A stretch of 64,000 nt of DNA from Pedobacter sp. MC2016-05 (GCF_026239735.1 NZ_JAPIVT010000014.1:1-64000); one strand, 5' to 3'; positions 46,303 to 56,166 are shown, counted from the first letter of the stretch. Notes: a model not told the origin generated them from the sequence alone. Numbers and translations are program-made.

Positions 46303-47775
46303 CTAAAGTTCCTTTCTTAACCTCGCCACCGGAATATTCATTTGCTCTCTGTATTTAGCAACAGTTCTACGGGCGATGTTATAACCTCTTTCTTTTAAAA
46401 TATCGGTCAATTTCTCGTCGGCAAGAGGCTTGCGTTTATCTTCATTTCCAATACAATCTTCCAGTATTTTTTTTACTTCTTTGTTCGATACCTCTTCTCC
46501 ATTTTCTGTCTGAATGGCTTCTGAGAAAAAAGATTTTAATAAAAAGGTACCAAATTCAGTTTGCACATACTTCGAATTGGCTACACGAGATACGGTAGAA
46601 ATATCCATGTCAATTTTATCAGCAATATCTTTTAAAATCATTGGACGCATTTTGCGCTCATCAGCTGTTAAAAAATACTCGTACTGATAATGCATAATTG
46701 CATTCATCGTTTTTAACAAAGTTTGTTGCCTTTGTTTAATGGCATCGATAAACCACTTAGCTGAATCTAATTTTTGCTTCACAAACTGCACAGCTTCTTT
46801 AAGTTTTTTATCTTTTGATGAAGCTTTGTCGTAATGCTCAAACATTTCCTGATAAGAGCGGCTTACTTTTAACTCAGGTGCATTTTTGGAGTTCAGCGTT
46901 AAAATTAAGATTCCATCATTATTACTAATATGAAAATCCGGAATGATTTGCATTTGTTTGGTTGTTACCTGATTTGCATCACCTGGTTTTGGATTTAAAC
47001 GCAAAATCTCGTTAACTACCTCTTTAAGTTCTTCGCTATCTAGTCCTAAGCTTTTTTCGAGTTTGTCGTAATGTTTTCTCGTGAATTCGTCCAAATAGTT
47101 TTCTACAACATTCATTGCTTTAACTATTATCGGATTATTTGGGTCTTTCCTTTTTAATTGAATGAGTAAACATTCTTTCAAGTCTCTTGCGCCAATGCCT
47201 GGAGGGTCGAAACTCTGAATAAGTTTTAACATTTCCAATACATCCTCTTCCTCAACCATTACATTTTGAGAAAAAGCCAAATCGTCAATCATAGAACCCA
47301 ATGGGCGACGTAAATAGCCATCATCATCCAAACTTCCGATAATTTGCTTACCGATAATAAAATCCTGGTCTGATAGAGGAATAAGATCTAATTGCTCTTG
47401 TAAACTTTCAAAGAAGGTGCTTTCAATAGCGATTGGAGTTTCTTTTTTCTCTTCGTCATCATCACCATTGTTGTAATTTGTACTATAATCGTTGGTATTG
47501 TCATCTTGCAGATAATCATCTACATTAAACTCATCCATGCTGGTATCTTCAGATGGTCCATCGAAGTCTTCAGGGCTGTCGTTTAAGTCATCATATTCGC
47601 TTTTAGGCTCATCCTGTGTCATCAAACTAGGATCTTCTAAAGCAGGATTATCTTCTAATTCTTCTTTTACACGCGTATCTAAAGCAACCGTTGGCACCTG
47701 TAACAACTTTATAAACTGAATTTGTTGGGGTGATAACTTTTGTAATAATTTTTGTTGTAGATGTTGCTTTAGCAT
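46303..47775 (-). CDS. rpoN: RNA polymerase sigma-54 factor
   Basis: 490 residues. The N-terminal Gln/Leu-rich activator-binding region (LKQHLQQKLLQKLSPQQIQFIKLLQVP), an acidic insert (about 50-120), the core-binding domain (PPGIGARDLKECL) and the C-terminal RpoN box (ARRTVAKYREQ near 472-482) are complete. It recognises -24/-12 promoters and needs an AAA+ activator, none of which is in this window. Divergent from mscL. Confidence 0.96.
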   Translation of the reverse strand: MLKQHLQQKLLQKLSPQQIQFIKLLQVPTVALDTRVKEELEDNPALEDPSLMTQDEPKSEYDDLNDSPEDFDGPSEDTSMDEFNVDDYLQDDNTNDYSTNYNNGDDDEEKKETPIAIESTFFESLQEQLDLIPLSDQDFIIGKQIIGSLDDDGYLRRPLGSMIDDLAFSQNVMVEEEDVLEMLKLIQSFDPPGIGARDLKECLLIQLKRKDPNNPIIVKAMNVVENYLDEFTRKHYDKLEKSLGLDSEELKEVVNEILRLNPKPGDANQVTTKQMQIIPDFHISNNDGILILTLNSKNAPELKVSRSYQEMFEHYDKASSKDKKLKEAVQFVKQKLDSAKWFIDAIKQRQQTLLKTMNAIMHYQYEYFLTADERKMRPMILKDIADKIDMDISTVSRVANSKYVQTEFGTFLLKSFFSEAIQTENGEEVSNKEVKKILEDCIGNEDKRKPLADEKLTDILKERGYNIARRTVAKYREQMNIPVARLRKEL

Positions 47776-47878
47776 ATTTTGTATTCAGGATTGCAGCAAA
47801 AATAAACAAATCATTTCAGATATTCTTTCGAATTAATGTAAATGCTTTTGAATGTTTGGTTTAATTGTTTGCTAAACA

Positions 47879-47909
47879 TTTGGATTCAGTTGAATGTTTG
47901 CTATTTTCG
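47879..47909 (+). promoter_or_regulatory. Promoter of mscL
   Basis: TTTG at 47879-47882 and TATTTTCG at 47902-47909 with a 19-base spacer. This is the Bacteroidota housekeeping pattern with one mismatch in the -7 element, 28 bases before the chosen mscL start. Confidence 0.6.
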
Positions 47910-47936
47910 TATATAAATCATCTAAGCTTAAAAATT

Positions 47937-48326
47937 ATGGGTTTTGTTAAAGAATTTAAAGACTTCGCGGTTAAAGGGAACGTGCTTGACCTAGCTGTCG
48001 GTGTTATCATCGGTGCTGCATTTGGAAAAATTGTAAGCTCACTAGTGGAGGATATTATTACGCCATCAGTGCTGGGCCCGGCATTAAAAGCAGCAGGATT
48101 AGAAGATTTAAGCCAACTCACTATTGCGGGTACAGCAATAAAGTACGGAAATTTTCTATCGCAAGTAATTACGTTTATTATTGTGGCTTTGGTGTTATTT
48201 GTGATTATTAAAGGTGCCAATAACCTCAAAAAAAAGGAAGTTGCGGCTCCTGCAGCTCCATTACCACCAACAAAAGAAGAAGTTCTTTTAGCTGAAATAA
48301 GGGATTTGCTTAAAGCAAAAGCATAA
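47937..48326 (+). CDS. mscL: Large-conductance mechanosensitive channel
   Basis: 129 residues from ATG at 47937, where the family N-terminus [33 protein letters not shown] begins; a start 24 codons earlier is not supported. The two membrane helices and the C-terminal helix ([14 protein letters not shown]) are present. It opens under membrane tension to release solutes. A hairpin follows the stop. Confidence 0.96.
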   Translation: MGFVKEFKDFAVKGNVLDLAVGVIIGAAFGKIVSSLVEDIITPSVLGPALKAAGLEDLSQLTIAGTAIKYGNFLSQVITFIIVALVLFVIIKGANNLKKKEVAAPAAPLPPTKEEVLLAEIRDLLKAKA

Positions 48327-48330
48327 AAAA

Positions 48331-48364
48331 ACAAAGATCTGCTCAATGGTAAATCTTTGTTTTT
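48331..48364. terminator. Terminator between mscL and the ChaN-like gene
   Basis: An 8-base stem (ACAAAGAT 48331-48338 with ATCTTTGT 48353-48360), T residues after it on the plus strand and a T-run (seven) on the minus strand side. It overlaps the last base pairs of the convergent gene and probably works both ways. Confidence 0.65.
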
Positions 48365-49235
48365 AAAAACTTCTTTTCACTTTCGGATCCGTGATTACAA
48401 TATAATCGCCAAGGTTTCGATGTTTTTCCCACTTCGGATTCTCAAAATTTTCATCACTGAATGAAGAAATATTAAGAATTTTTAGCGTTGGAGCATATTT
48501 TTGAAGTTTGGCCAATGTTCCAAGCTTTTCATCGCTATGAAATCGGCCATTTAGTTGTAGAATTTTAATTCCTTTATTTGCTTTCGCAAACTTAGCGATT
48601 GACCAAGCCATGGTAGCATCCCAAAAATTTTGAGTCTGATAGACTTTTATCAAACCCATGCTATGCCCTCCCAATAGTTCAGTGAATTTTTCCAGATATC
48701 TTCCGGTAGCCGTATCAATAGGGAGAGGTGCCAAATTGTTTAGGGATGATTTAGGAAAGCCACTTAAAACAGTCAACCCATTTTTGGTCACTGCATTGCT
48801 ATAGCGAGTGGCGGCGTTGCCGGCAATTACAGCAAGCTTGTTTTTTTTGGCATATTCAACTAAGGGTTTATAGTCTTTGTAGTTTGACCACGCCCTTCCT
48901 TCTTTAATGAAATTCTTTTCTGATATTAAGTCGGCTAGATATTCATCTACTATGGGTTGAATATCGGTATGGAACATTTCTAAACTAAGAGCGGTTTTTT
49001 TAGGGAATTGTTCAGCTAATTTTTTGAAAATAATAAATTCCAAAATATGCCCTATTGAATCGTTATGCTCTTCTCCAAAAAATAAAACATCAGCCTTATG
49101 CATGTCGGTAATTACTTCATCTAAAGAAATTACTTTTTGCTTTTTAACATCATAAACTTTATAGTGTGATATTAAATCTTGGGCAAATACATCATAATTG
49201 AAAATAATGAAGCTTATAAATAGTAAATATTTCAT
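48363..49235 (-). CDS. ChaN-family putative iron/haem-binding protein
   Basis: 290 residues from ATG at 49235, giving a signal peptide ending VFAQD; a start 15 codons earlier has no signal. VLFFGEEHNDSIGHILEF, TALSLEMFHTDIQP, AGNAATRYSNAV and NFWDATMAWSIAKF match the ChaN/EreA-like family, in which ChaN binds haem. No lipobox is seen, so it is probably soluble in the periplasm. Substrate not proven. Confidence 0.82.
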   Translation of the reverse strand: MKYLLFISFIIFNYDVFAQDLISHYKVYDVKKQKVISLDEVITDMHKADVLFFGEEHNDSIGHILEFIIFKKLAEQFPKKTALSLEMFHTDIQPIVDEYLADLISEKNFIKEGRAWSNYKDYKPLVEYAKKNKLAVIAGNAATRYSNAVTKNGLTVLSGFPKSSLNNLAPLPIDTATGRYLEKFTELLGGHSMGLIKVYQTQNFWDATMAWSIAKFAKANKGIKILQLNGRFHSDEKLGTLAKLQKYAPTLKILNISSFSDENFENPKWEKHRNLGDYIVITDPKVKRSF

Positions 49236-49366
49236 GTGCTCAAAATAAGAAAATATTTTTCGCCGATGAAATGATACCACTTACCGCCATTCTGCGCATG
49301 CTGAAGAAAACAACAGTTGTTAACTTTTAATTTATAAATACTTTTGAATATTAAATAAATGAAAAC

Positions 49367-50137
49367 ATGGAAAATGTAAATGAAAATAATCACATCAAAA
49401 ACTCGGGTAGAGTTTGGAGTGGTTCCATCATATTAATCATTGGGCTAGCATTTTTACTAGATAATTTGGGTTTGAATATTCCAGGTTGGGTATTTAGCTT
49501 TTGGACATTTCTAATTGCGCTTGGGGTGTTTATTGGTGTAAGAAAAAATTTTAGGGGCGTTTGGTGGCTTGTTCTTATTTTATTTGGCGTATACCAAACG
49601 GTAGATGACATGGGCTTCGATTTCGATATATCTAAATACGCCCTGGGAATAGGTTTAGTAATTGTTGGTGGCTTTTTAATTTTTAAACCAAAGGATACGC
49701 TAAAAAGGAAACAATCATTTAAAGGTGCACTTAAGAATCAGTTTGGTGTAAATGATGAGATAGATCTTGATGAAGAAGCAGATAAGAAAGCAAATAGAAA
49801 TGACATAATTGATGTCGCAGCGGTTTTTGGGGGATCAAATCAAACCGTTTATTCTAAAAATTTTAAAGGAGGAGATGTTACTGCAGTTTTCGGCGGATCG
49901 GATATTATAATGACACAAGCTGACTTTACGGATTCTGCGGTGATTGATGTAACTGCAGTTTTTGGAGGTATCAAATTAATTGTGCCACCAAATTGGGCAA
50001 TACAATCTAATGTTACAGCAATATTTGGTAGTGTAGAAGACAAGAGGGGGCACATGTTGCCGATAGATCAAATGCAGAAAACCTTAGTTTTAGATGGAAC
50101 TGTACTTTTCGGGGGAATCGAAATCAAAAGTTTTTAA
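49367..50137 (+). CDS. LiaF-like membrane protein with a repeated beta-strand C-terminal domain
   Basis: 256 residues. Hydrophobic segments lie at about 18-33, 42-56, 65-80 and 90-105. The C-terminal half is a right-handed strand ladder with the repeated DVxAVFGGS pattern (four copies, about 145-250), as in LiaF and related cell-envelope stress proteins. The next two genes encode a LytS-like kinase and a LytTR regulator, which is a common arrangement; it may feed envelope signals to them. Confidence 0.85.
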   Translation: MENVNENNHIKNSGRVWSGSIILIIGLAFLLDNLGLNIPGWVFSFWTFLIALGVFIGVRKNFRGVWWLVLILFGVYQTVDDMGFDFDISKYALGIGLVIVGGFLIFKPKDTLKRKQSFKGALKNQFGVNDEIDLDEEADKKANRNDIIDVAAVFGGSNQTVYSKNFKGGDVTAVFGGSDIIMTQADFTDSAVIDVTAVFGGIKLIVPPNWAIQSNVTAIFGSVEDKRGHMLPIDQMQKTLVLDGTVLFGGIEIKSF

Positions 50138-50149
50138 AACCATAATCAA

Positions 50150-50184
50150 AAGTAAATGATCAGAGATTTTCTGGTCGTTTACTT
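50150..50184 (+). terminator. Hairpin between the LiaF-like and kinase genes
   Basis: A 14-base stem (50150-50163 with 50171-50184) with two G-U pairs and a 7-base loop. No strong T-tract follows. It may damp read-through into the two-component genes. Confidence 0.5.
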
Positions 50185-50213
50185 CGTTTATCATTACCTA
50201 AACAAATAACGCT

Positions 50214-51275
50214 TTGACAACTAGACCTCTATCCATCCCACAAATTCAAAAAACCTCTGCAGCTATAGCTGTCGCTTGGTTTATTCTATGTGCTGTTGGC
50301 CTACATTATGTGGTGAATTTTTCTTGGTTAATTTCATTTGCAGATAGCTTTTTGAGTAATTTCTTACTGGTGATGGCCTGCATTGCCATAAGTAATATGC
50401 TGGGCTACTATCAGCCAAAAAACGAACGAATATTGTATGTGCTCATCATTACATTGGCGCTTACGTTCGTAATTATTTATGCTGCAAAATATGCGATGCT
50501 ATACATATTTCCAGATTTTAAGGAGTATTTGGATTTTTATAATTTTTCTTTTGCCTTCCGTGGTTTAATTTCCTTTATGTGTTTGGGCTGGTGTGCATTG
50601 GCCAATATTTTATGGTACAGACTGGAGGAACAATCGGAAACACACGAAAGGCTTTCGGCGGCAAAAAGTTTGGCAAAAGAAGCCGAGCTAAACAAGCTTC
50701 GTCACCAATTGCAACCCCATTTTTTGTTCAATAGTTTAAATTCGGTATTTGCGCTTACAATGGTAAACCCTAAAGAGGCAGGTGTAATGATTACCAAGTT
50801 AGCTTCTTTTCTTCGGGGAACCTTAAAACGAGATGACGAATTGTGGGTATCTGTAGAAGAAGAAATGGAATATATCCAGCTTTACCTTGACATTGAAAAG
50901 GTACGTTTTAGCCATCGCTTAAATATTGAGGTAAATGTAGCTGACGATACTTTGAATTTATGTCTGCCGGGAACTTTACTACAGCCGATTGTAGAAAATG
51001 CCATTAAGTTTGGTTTGTACAATACATCTGCCGGTATAACTATCAAGGTTGATGTAACAGTTGATCGTAATATTCTGGAGCTGCGGGTGCAAAATCCTTT
51101 CGATCCGGAGATGAAAGCCGCAGGAGGAACTGGCTTCGGTTTAACGGCTATTAAACGTAGATTATATTTGTTATTTGCAAATCCGCATTTGCTGCAAACC
51201 GAAATTGAGGCAAATAATTTATATATTACCACTCTAAAAATCCCACAAAAAAATGATCAGAACGATATTAATTGA
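50214..51275 (+). CDS. LytS/YehU-type sensor histidine kinase
   Basis: 353 residues starting at TTG 50214, since no ATG fits the first membrane helix. Four hydrophobic segments lie in residues about 15-140, a short coiled linker, then the His_kinase motif LRHQLQPHFLFNSLNSV with His169 and an ATPase domain (PIVENAIKFGLY, GTGFGLTAIKRRL). No large sensor domain is seen. It overlaps the regulator gene by 23 bases, so the pair is co-translated. Confidence 0.92.
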   Translation: MTTRPLSIPQIQKTSAAIAVAWFILCAVGLHYVVNFSWLISFADSFLSNFLLVMACIAISNMLGYYQPKNERILYVLIITLALTFVIIYAAKYAMLYIFPDFKEYLDFYNFSFAFRGLISFMCLGWCALANILWYRLEEQSETHERLSAAKSLAKEAELNKLRHQLQPHFLFNSLNSVFALTMVNPKEAGVMITKLASFLRGTLKRDDELWVSVEEEMEYIQLYLDIEKVRFSHRLNIEVNVADDTLNLCLPGTLLQPIVENAIKFGLYNTSAGITIKVDVTVDRNILELRVQNPFDPEMKAAGGTGFGLTAIKRRLYLLFANPHLLQTEIEANNLYITTLKIPQKNDQNDIN

Positions 51276-51987
51276 TGATGAACCTTTAGCGAGAGATATT
51301 GTTAAATTTTATCTTACCGATCATCCTGAAATTGAAGTTGTTGCTGAATGTTGCGATGGTTTCGAGGGATTAAAAGCCATCACTTTACATAAGCCCGATT
51401 TAATATTTCTTGATATTCAAATGCCAAAAATTAGTGGCTTCGAAATGCTGGAATTGGTTGAAGATAAGCCCGCTGTAATTTTTACAACTGCTTTTGATGA
51501 ATATGCCATTAAAGCTTTTGAAGTTAATGCCGTTGATTATTTACTCAAACCAATTGATAAGGCACGTTTTGATGCTGCCATCAAAAAGCTGCCTTCCAGA
51601 TTAAATCAAACAGAAAATACGGAAGCTGTTTTGGATGCCGCTGCTTTGAGTCCTGCACAAAATAATAGAGTAGTAGTTAAAAAGGATGGCGTAATTAAAA
51701 TTATTCCAACTGGAGATATCAATTACCTTGAGGCTGATGATGATTATGTTAAGTTAAGTACAGCAGACGGTGTTTTCTATAAAAATAAAACGATGGCTTA
51801 CTTTGAGCAAACTCTTGATCCAGGCCAATTTATCCGTATTCATCGCTCTTATATTATTAACCTTGCTCAGGTTACAAAAATCGAATTAAAGGAGAAAGAT
51901 AGTTACGTGGTGCTGCTCAAATCAGATATCTGGCTGCCAGTGAGTAAAACTGGATACATAAAATTGAAAGCAGCGTTGGGCTTGTAA
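51253..51987 (+). CDS. LytTR-family response regulator
   Basis: 244 residues: a receiver (about 1-120) with Asp54 in FLDIQMPK and the LKPIDK lysine, and a LytTR DNA-binding domain (about 140-244, IKIIPTGDINYLEADDDYVKL, FIRIHRSYIINLAQV). Partner of the overlapping LytS-like kinase. LytTR proteins bind paired sites about 21 bases apart; such a pair lies upstream of the GIN-domain gene in this window, though no link is shown. Confidence 0.93.
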   Translation: MIRTILIDDEPLARDIVKFYLTDHPEIEVVAECCDGFEGLKAITLHKPDLIFLDIQMPKISGFEMLELVEDKPAVIFTTAFDEYAIKAFEVNAVDYLLKPIDKARFDAAIKKLPSRLNQTENTEAVLDAAALSPAQNNRVVVKKDGVIKIIPTGDINYLEADDDYVKLSTADGVFYKNKTMAYFEQTLDPGQFIRIHRSYIINLAQVTKIELKEKDSYVVLLKSDIWLPVSKTGYIKLKAALGL

Positions 51988-53046
51988 TCTCGGATCTCTT
52001 TATGTTTATCGCTGTGGTAATTTTCAGGCTGGATAAACAATAGTTTTTGGAAAGCAATCACATCGTAACACATATCGTTAGTCCTGTTTTTAGTTTCAAT
52101 CTTTTTGCGAATGGCAGCTTAGAATAGGTTTTTGGGTGTACCAAAAAGGATTTCCACTACAACCAGGTTTAGTTGGCATGGCTTTTAATTCTCTTTAAGA
52201 TTGTTTCAGATGAACTATAAACAAGAGATGTTCCTATGGAACGAACAAACAATCCTTCATATATTTTTTCTACCGATGAGTCGTCCTTACGGGACGGTAA
52301 GCAACTTTTCTTGCGGTGTTGAGCTAGGCAGTGTTTTAGAATGAAACCTCGAATACTTTGTTTCAATTTGGTCGATTTTTGTTGCACTTAAGATTGTCGA
52401 TTTTGCACACAAAACCTTCCTAAGGAACGAAAAATGAAACGTTTCATAGATTTTTTCTACGGTTGAGTCGTCGCTACGTTACGGGGGGGACATTTTTCTT
52501 GCGGTGTACAGCTAAGCTGTATTTTTACATAAAACCCCGAATGCTTTTTTTTTTAATTTGGTCGATCTTTGTTGCGCTTAAGATTGTCGATTATGGGTAC
52601 AAAACGTTTCTACTGGATGAAAGAAGCAAACTGTTCATAGATTTTTTCTATCGATGATTTTTTCCAATGAGATGAGAAATAATTTTCTCGGAGTGTTTTG
52701 AAAAATGATATTTTTATACCGAGAGCTAATTTACTACCGTCCAGTAGGGCGCCTCCTCGGTAGCAAAAATTGTTTTGCAATCGTTTCGTTCCGTAGGAAC
52801 GTTTTATGAATTATCGCGTGTAGGATATCATTACATTATTGTAGTGGCCAATATAAAATAAACCCGACCGAAGCGAAATGCCGGCTTTTTCTGCCGGCAG
52901 AAGCGGGGGCGGGACTGAATTTTAAAAAGAATTACTACATTTGCTTTTCAAATAAAAAATAAAACTAAACAGACTTGCATTTATAGAGAAATCGCTTTAT
53001 ATTTGCACCTCTTAATTTTGAAATTATAATAAGATAATATACAGTC
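51988..53046. repeat. Degenerate tandem repeat array of about 190 bp period, no credible gene
   Basis: Copies begin near 52231, 52417 and 52607, with a weaker copy upstream (about 52040-52230). Matching landmarks recur, such as TTAAGATTGT at 52195, 52388 and 52578, TTTTTTCTA followed by CGATGAGTCGTC-like DNA, and TCTTGCGGTGT. Inside lie palindromes: TACAGCT-A-AGCTGTA (52507-52521), CGTTCC-GTA-GGAACG (52787-52801) and a GCCGGC hairpin (52880-52898). Two short open frames across it follow repeat borders and are not genes. This looks like a mobile or structural repeat family. Confidence 0.7.
52975..53005 (+). promoter_or_regulatory. Promoter of rpmH
   Basis: TTG at 52975-52977 and TATATTTG (exact TAnnTTTG) at 52998-53005, with 20 bases between. 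This is a canonical Bacteroidota housekeeping promoter, placed 42 bases before the rpmH start. Confidence 0.72.
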
Positions 53047-53205
53047 ATGAAAAGAACATACCAACCTTCGCAAAGAAAGAGAAGAAACAAACACGGCTTC
53101 CGCGAAAGAATGGCAACAGCTAACGGCAGACGAGTATTAGCATCACGTCGTGCTAAAGGAAGAAAAAGATTAACAGTTTCTGACGAACGCAAGCATAAAG
53201 CATAA
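53047..53205 (+). CDS. rpmH: 50S ribosomal protein L34
   Basis: 52 residues from ATG at 53047: [20 protein letters not shown] is the invariant L34 start, followed by the basic [19 protein letters not shown]. Too short for many gene finders. It lies 66 bases before rnpA, the usual neighbour, and shares its strong promoter. Confidence 0.97.
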   Translation: MKRTYQPSQRKRRNKHGFRERMATANGRRVLASRRAKGRKRLTVSDERKHKA

Positions 53206-53271
53206 TTTTTGATTGCTTTTCCGATTAATCGGAATCGGCAGATCAAAATCTGCAATTATCAATCAAAATAT

Positions 53272-53667
53272 ATGTACACATTCAGAAAAGAAGAACGGTT
53301 ATGCAGCAGAAAACATTTAGATCTGCTGTTTAAAAAAGGTTCTTCTTTTTTATTATATCCTTTTCGTATTTCTTACCTGTTTATTAATGAAGCTGCTCAT
53401 GTTCCGGCGCAGGTAGTAATTAATGTTCCTAAAAAGAGATATAAACGAGCTGTAGATCGCAACCTGCTCAAGCGCCGCATTCGCGAGGCTTACCGACTAA
53501 ATAAACAAGAAGAGTTTTACAGTCAATTACCTGATGATAGAGGATTATTGCTTTTTTCCATCCAATTTGTGGGGAAGGAGAAGTATGAATTTATTTTTAT
53601 TCAAAAAAAATTGGTGTCAACTTTTAAGCGCTTTAAAACTTTAATTCAGCCAAATGAAGTTCATTAA
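53272..53667 (+). CDS. rnpA: Ribonuclease P protein component
   Basis: 131 residues from ATG at 53272 ([10 protein letters not shown]), the family-like start; an in-frame start at 53209 lies between the genes. The RNA-binding signature [13 protein letters not shown] is present. The protein assists the catalytic RNA in cutting the 5' leader of tRNA precursors. It overlaps yidD by 14 bases. Confidence 0.95.
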   Translation: MYTFRKEERLCSRKHLDLLFKKGSSFLLYPFRISYLFINEAAHVPAQVVINVPKKRYKRAVDRNLLKRRIREAYRLNKQEEFYSQLPDDRGLLLFSIQFVGKEKYEFIFIQKKLVSTFKRFKTLIQPNEVH

Positions 53668-53884
53668 TAATATATTTGGTTCGCTTTTTTTGGGGTTGAT
53701 AAGGATTTACCAATATGCCATTTCGCCTACGCTTGGCGCAAATTGTAGGTTTACCCCAACTTGCTCGCAATATGGGATTGAGGCTATTCGGAAATTTGGC
53801 CCATTTAAAGGTGGCTGGATGGCCTTAAAGCGTATAGGTCGCTGCCATCCATGGGGCGCACATGGACACGACCCTGTTCCGTAA
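53654..53884 (+). CDS. yidD: Membrane protein insertion efficiency factor YidD
   Basis: 76 residues with the family core [50 protein letters not shown]. It is a small membrane-associated protein that aids insertion through YidC. It follows rnpA with a 14-base overlap in the conserved rpmH-rnpA-yidD order. Confidence 0.96.
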   Translation: MKFINNIFGSLFLGLIRIYQYAISPTLGANCRFTPTCSQYGIEAIRKFGPFKGGWMALKRIGRCHPWGAHGHDPVP

Positions 53885-54034
53885 CTTTTAGTTATCAATT
53901 GCGAGTTATGGCTTGCGAGTTACCAGTTTGAATGCAAAAACATTGAGAATCGTGGATTTTGATGCAGAAAAAAACAAAAAAATCAACTTATTAAACCTTC
54001 GGAGAAAACAATTTAAACCCATAACTCATGTAAC

Positions 54035-54721
54035 ATGGCTAAAATATTTCAAATAGAAACAGCTACACAGGCTTGTTCTGTAGCTTTATCGATTGATGGG
54101 GTAACAGTTTCTACCAAAGAAGAGATTGGTCAAAACTTGCACGCCAGTAACCTTACTTTATTTATTGATGAGGTGATTAAGTCTTCTCACTTCACTTATA
54201 ATGATTTAGACGCCATTGCGGTTAGCAAAGGCCCAGGATCTTATACGGGTTTGAGGATAGGCGTGTCTACAGCAAAAGGGCTCTGTTATGCATTAGATAA
54301 GCCATTGATTGCTGTTGAAACGCTAGAAATGATGGCTAATGGTTTTATGACTGAAAACCCGACATACGCTGGACTAATTTGCCCTATGATTGACGCCCGA
54401 AGAATGGAAGTTTACAGCGCTGTTTTTGATAGCAATTTGAATGTTTTGGAGCCAACCTCTGCTAAAATAATCGATGAAAATAGTTATTCAGAATTGCTCC
54501 AGAAAAATGAAATTACTTTTTTAGGAGATGGAGCTGCAAAATGTAAGGAAACTTTAAATCATCAAAATGCGATTTTCAACGATAATAATTTTAACTCTGC
54601 AAAGTATATTTCGGGTTTAGCATACCAGGCATTTCAAGCGCAAAATTTTGAAGACGTAGCGTATTTCGAACCTTTTTATTTAAAAGACTTCGTAGTTACG
54701 CAACCAAAAAAGAAAGTTTAG
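54035..54721 (+). CDS. tsaB: tRNA threonylcarbamoyladenosine biosynthesis protein TsaB
   Basis: 228 residues. IFQIETATQACSVALS and the SKGPGSYTGLRIGVSTAKGL glycine-rich segment mark the TsaB branch of the ASKHA fold. TsaB partners TsaD in making t6A37 on ANN-decoding tRNAs. The C-terminus ends YFEPFYLKDF. No tsaD or tsaE lies in the window. The stop is 1 base from the convergent DUF5723 gene. Confidence 0.93.
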   Translation: MAKIFQIETATQACSVALSIDGVTVSTKEEIGQNLHASNLTLFIDEVIKSSHFTYNDLDAIAVSKGPGSYTGLRIGVSTAKGLCYALDKPLIAVETLEMMANGFMTENPTYAGLICPMIDARRMEVYSAVFDSNLNVLEPTSAKIIDENSYSELLQKNEITFLGDGAAKCKETLNHQNAIFNDNNFNSAKYISGLAYQAFQAQNFEDVAYFEPFYLKDFVVTQPKKKV

Positions 54722-54722
54722 G

Positions 54723-56135
54723 TTACTTCCGTTTAAAAATTGAAAATAGATTTTTAAAGAAACTGCCCCCTTCATTGTCATTTATACCAGGCATCACATC
54801 GCTGAACTGGGGGTGATTGACAACATTTCCAAATTTAATCCCTATACCCATATATACTGAAGCGCCGACTCCGTTAGTAGAAGATCCGGTACTTCCATTG
54901 CTGGATATTATGCCCTTAGTAGTATAGGCAGTAGAAACTAAATTGTCTGATCCAAGAAAAATTTCGAAGTTTGGCGTTTGATATTTACCTTGTAAACCAA
55001 CCATAAAAATATTGTTAAGGTTGTAAAGTGGCGTAACACTTCCAGAGAAATTTTTATAATTAAAGGTGTTAACCAAAGCAATATCTCCACCCTTGTAAAA
55101 AAGACTTTTCGACACAATAAACGAAGGTTTGTAGAAGCCATATATTTTTGAAACATATAGATCAATCTTTGCATTTGTTGGAGCAAGGAATTTTTTGCTT
55201 TCCTGAGCCTCAGTAAATATATCGGTAATGCTATTATTAATGTTGTTTCGATTTGCAAAAGTATTTATCGTAATATTCGATGAGTTGACGATTGTTTCTT
55301 GAGTACTTTTTCTCCACCAAATAAAACCCAAATCTTTAATGTTTGCCATCAACATTAAACCTTTTTTTGAGGTATAATTCGTTCCAAAGCTCAACGATAA
55401 TCCAGGATTTTTGAATGGAAGCAATGTTTTTTTTCTGAGTTCTCTTCCCTCTGTAAAATTACTTCTATAGTTGGCTGCCAACCCTAAATTGAGGGTGTTT
55501 GATTCTGGGTCTGAATATAAATACGAATCAGTGATATCGATTTTATTGTACAAAATACCACTTAATAAACTAGCTTTTAAACCAAAGGCTAATCGCTTAT
55601 TGTAATTTTCGCGGTAGCTTATACTAAATTGATGATAAGATTGTTGGTATCCGGATGAATTGAAAATTCCACGTAACGGAGTATTGATTGGAAATTTATT
55701 GGGAGAATTAAAAATTGCAAGCGTTTCATTGGTGTAATCAATTTGCGCATCAGAACGAATTTGCCACGCCAGGCCGATTTCTTTTTGGTATTTGTATGAA
55801 TGAAATAACCTGAAAGTGGCAACATAAATACTGCTGTTTTGGTAAAAGTGGTTTACATCACCATTCAATAGGGGTAAGTCTTCCGTATCAAGATATCCGG
55901 TTTGAGCAAGTCTCCTGATTACGTTATTTGCTTCACCCTTGTTTGCCGCATTAATGCCGAAATAGGGCATGAAAAAATTAGAGGAGAATTTGCGAGAGGA
56001 ATCTAATGTGAACGATTTCTGAGAAGGATTCTCGAAAGCATCGAACATAGTTTTCGTGCCAAAAAGGGCGTATTGCTGAGCGTTTGCAGCCTTAAAACTA
56101 GCAACTATAAGTAAAGCAAGTAAAAATTTCTTCAT
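54723..56135 (-). CDS. DUF5723-like outer-membrane barrel protein
   Basis: 470 residues from ATG at 56135, where the signal peptide MKKFLLALLIVASFKAANAQ begins; an in-frame start at 56207 would run into the previous gene. The mature protein shows alternating strands typical of an outer-membrane barrel (GINAANKGEANNVIRRL, FGLKASLLSGILYN, GASVYMGIGIKFGN). The family has no known role. It is transcribed after the 522-residue protein gene with a 31-base gap. Confidence 0.75.
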   Translation of the reverse strand: MKKFLLALLIVASFKAANAQQYALFGTKTMFDAFENPSQKSFTLDSSRKFSSNFFMPYFGINAANKGEANNVIRRLAQTGYLDTEDLPLLNGDVNHFYQNSSIYVATFRLFHSYKYQKEIGLAWQIRSDAQIDYTNETLAIFNSPNKFPINTPLRGIFNSSGYQQSYHQFSISYRENYNKRLAFGLKASLLSGILYNKIDITDSYLYSDPESNTLNLGLAANYRSNFTEGRELRKKTLLPFKNPGLSLSFGTNYTSKKGLMLMANIKDLGFIWWRKSTQETIVNSSNITINTFANRNNINNSITDIFTEAQESKKFLAPTNAKIDLYVSKIYGFYKPSFIVSKSLFYKGGDIALVNTFNYKNFSGSVTPLYNLNNIFMVGLQGKYQTPNFEIFLGSDNLVSTAYTTKGIISSNGSTGSSTNGVGASVYMGIGIKFGNVVNHPQFSDVMPGINDNEGGSFFKNLFSIFKRK

Positions 56136-56166
56136 AAATCTATTGGTTTTCAGGCTGGTTTTCTTA

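Noticed and set aside
52169..52657. Two short open frames (minus 52169-52387 and plus 52463-52657) in the repeat region
   Set aside because: They follow the ~190-bp repeat units and translate to unlike peptides in neighbouring copies, so they are repeat shadows rather than genes.
51988..53046. CRISPR array
   Set aside because: Units are about 190 bp and diverged, with no short identical repeats and unique spacers and no cas genes nearby.
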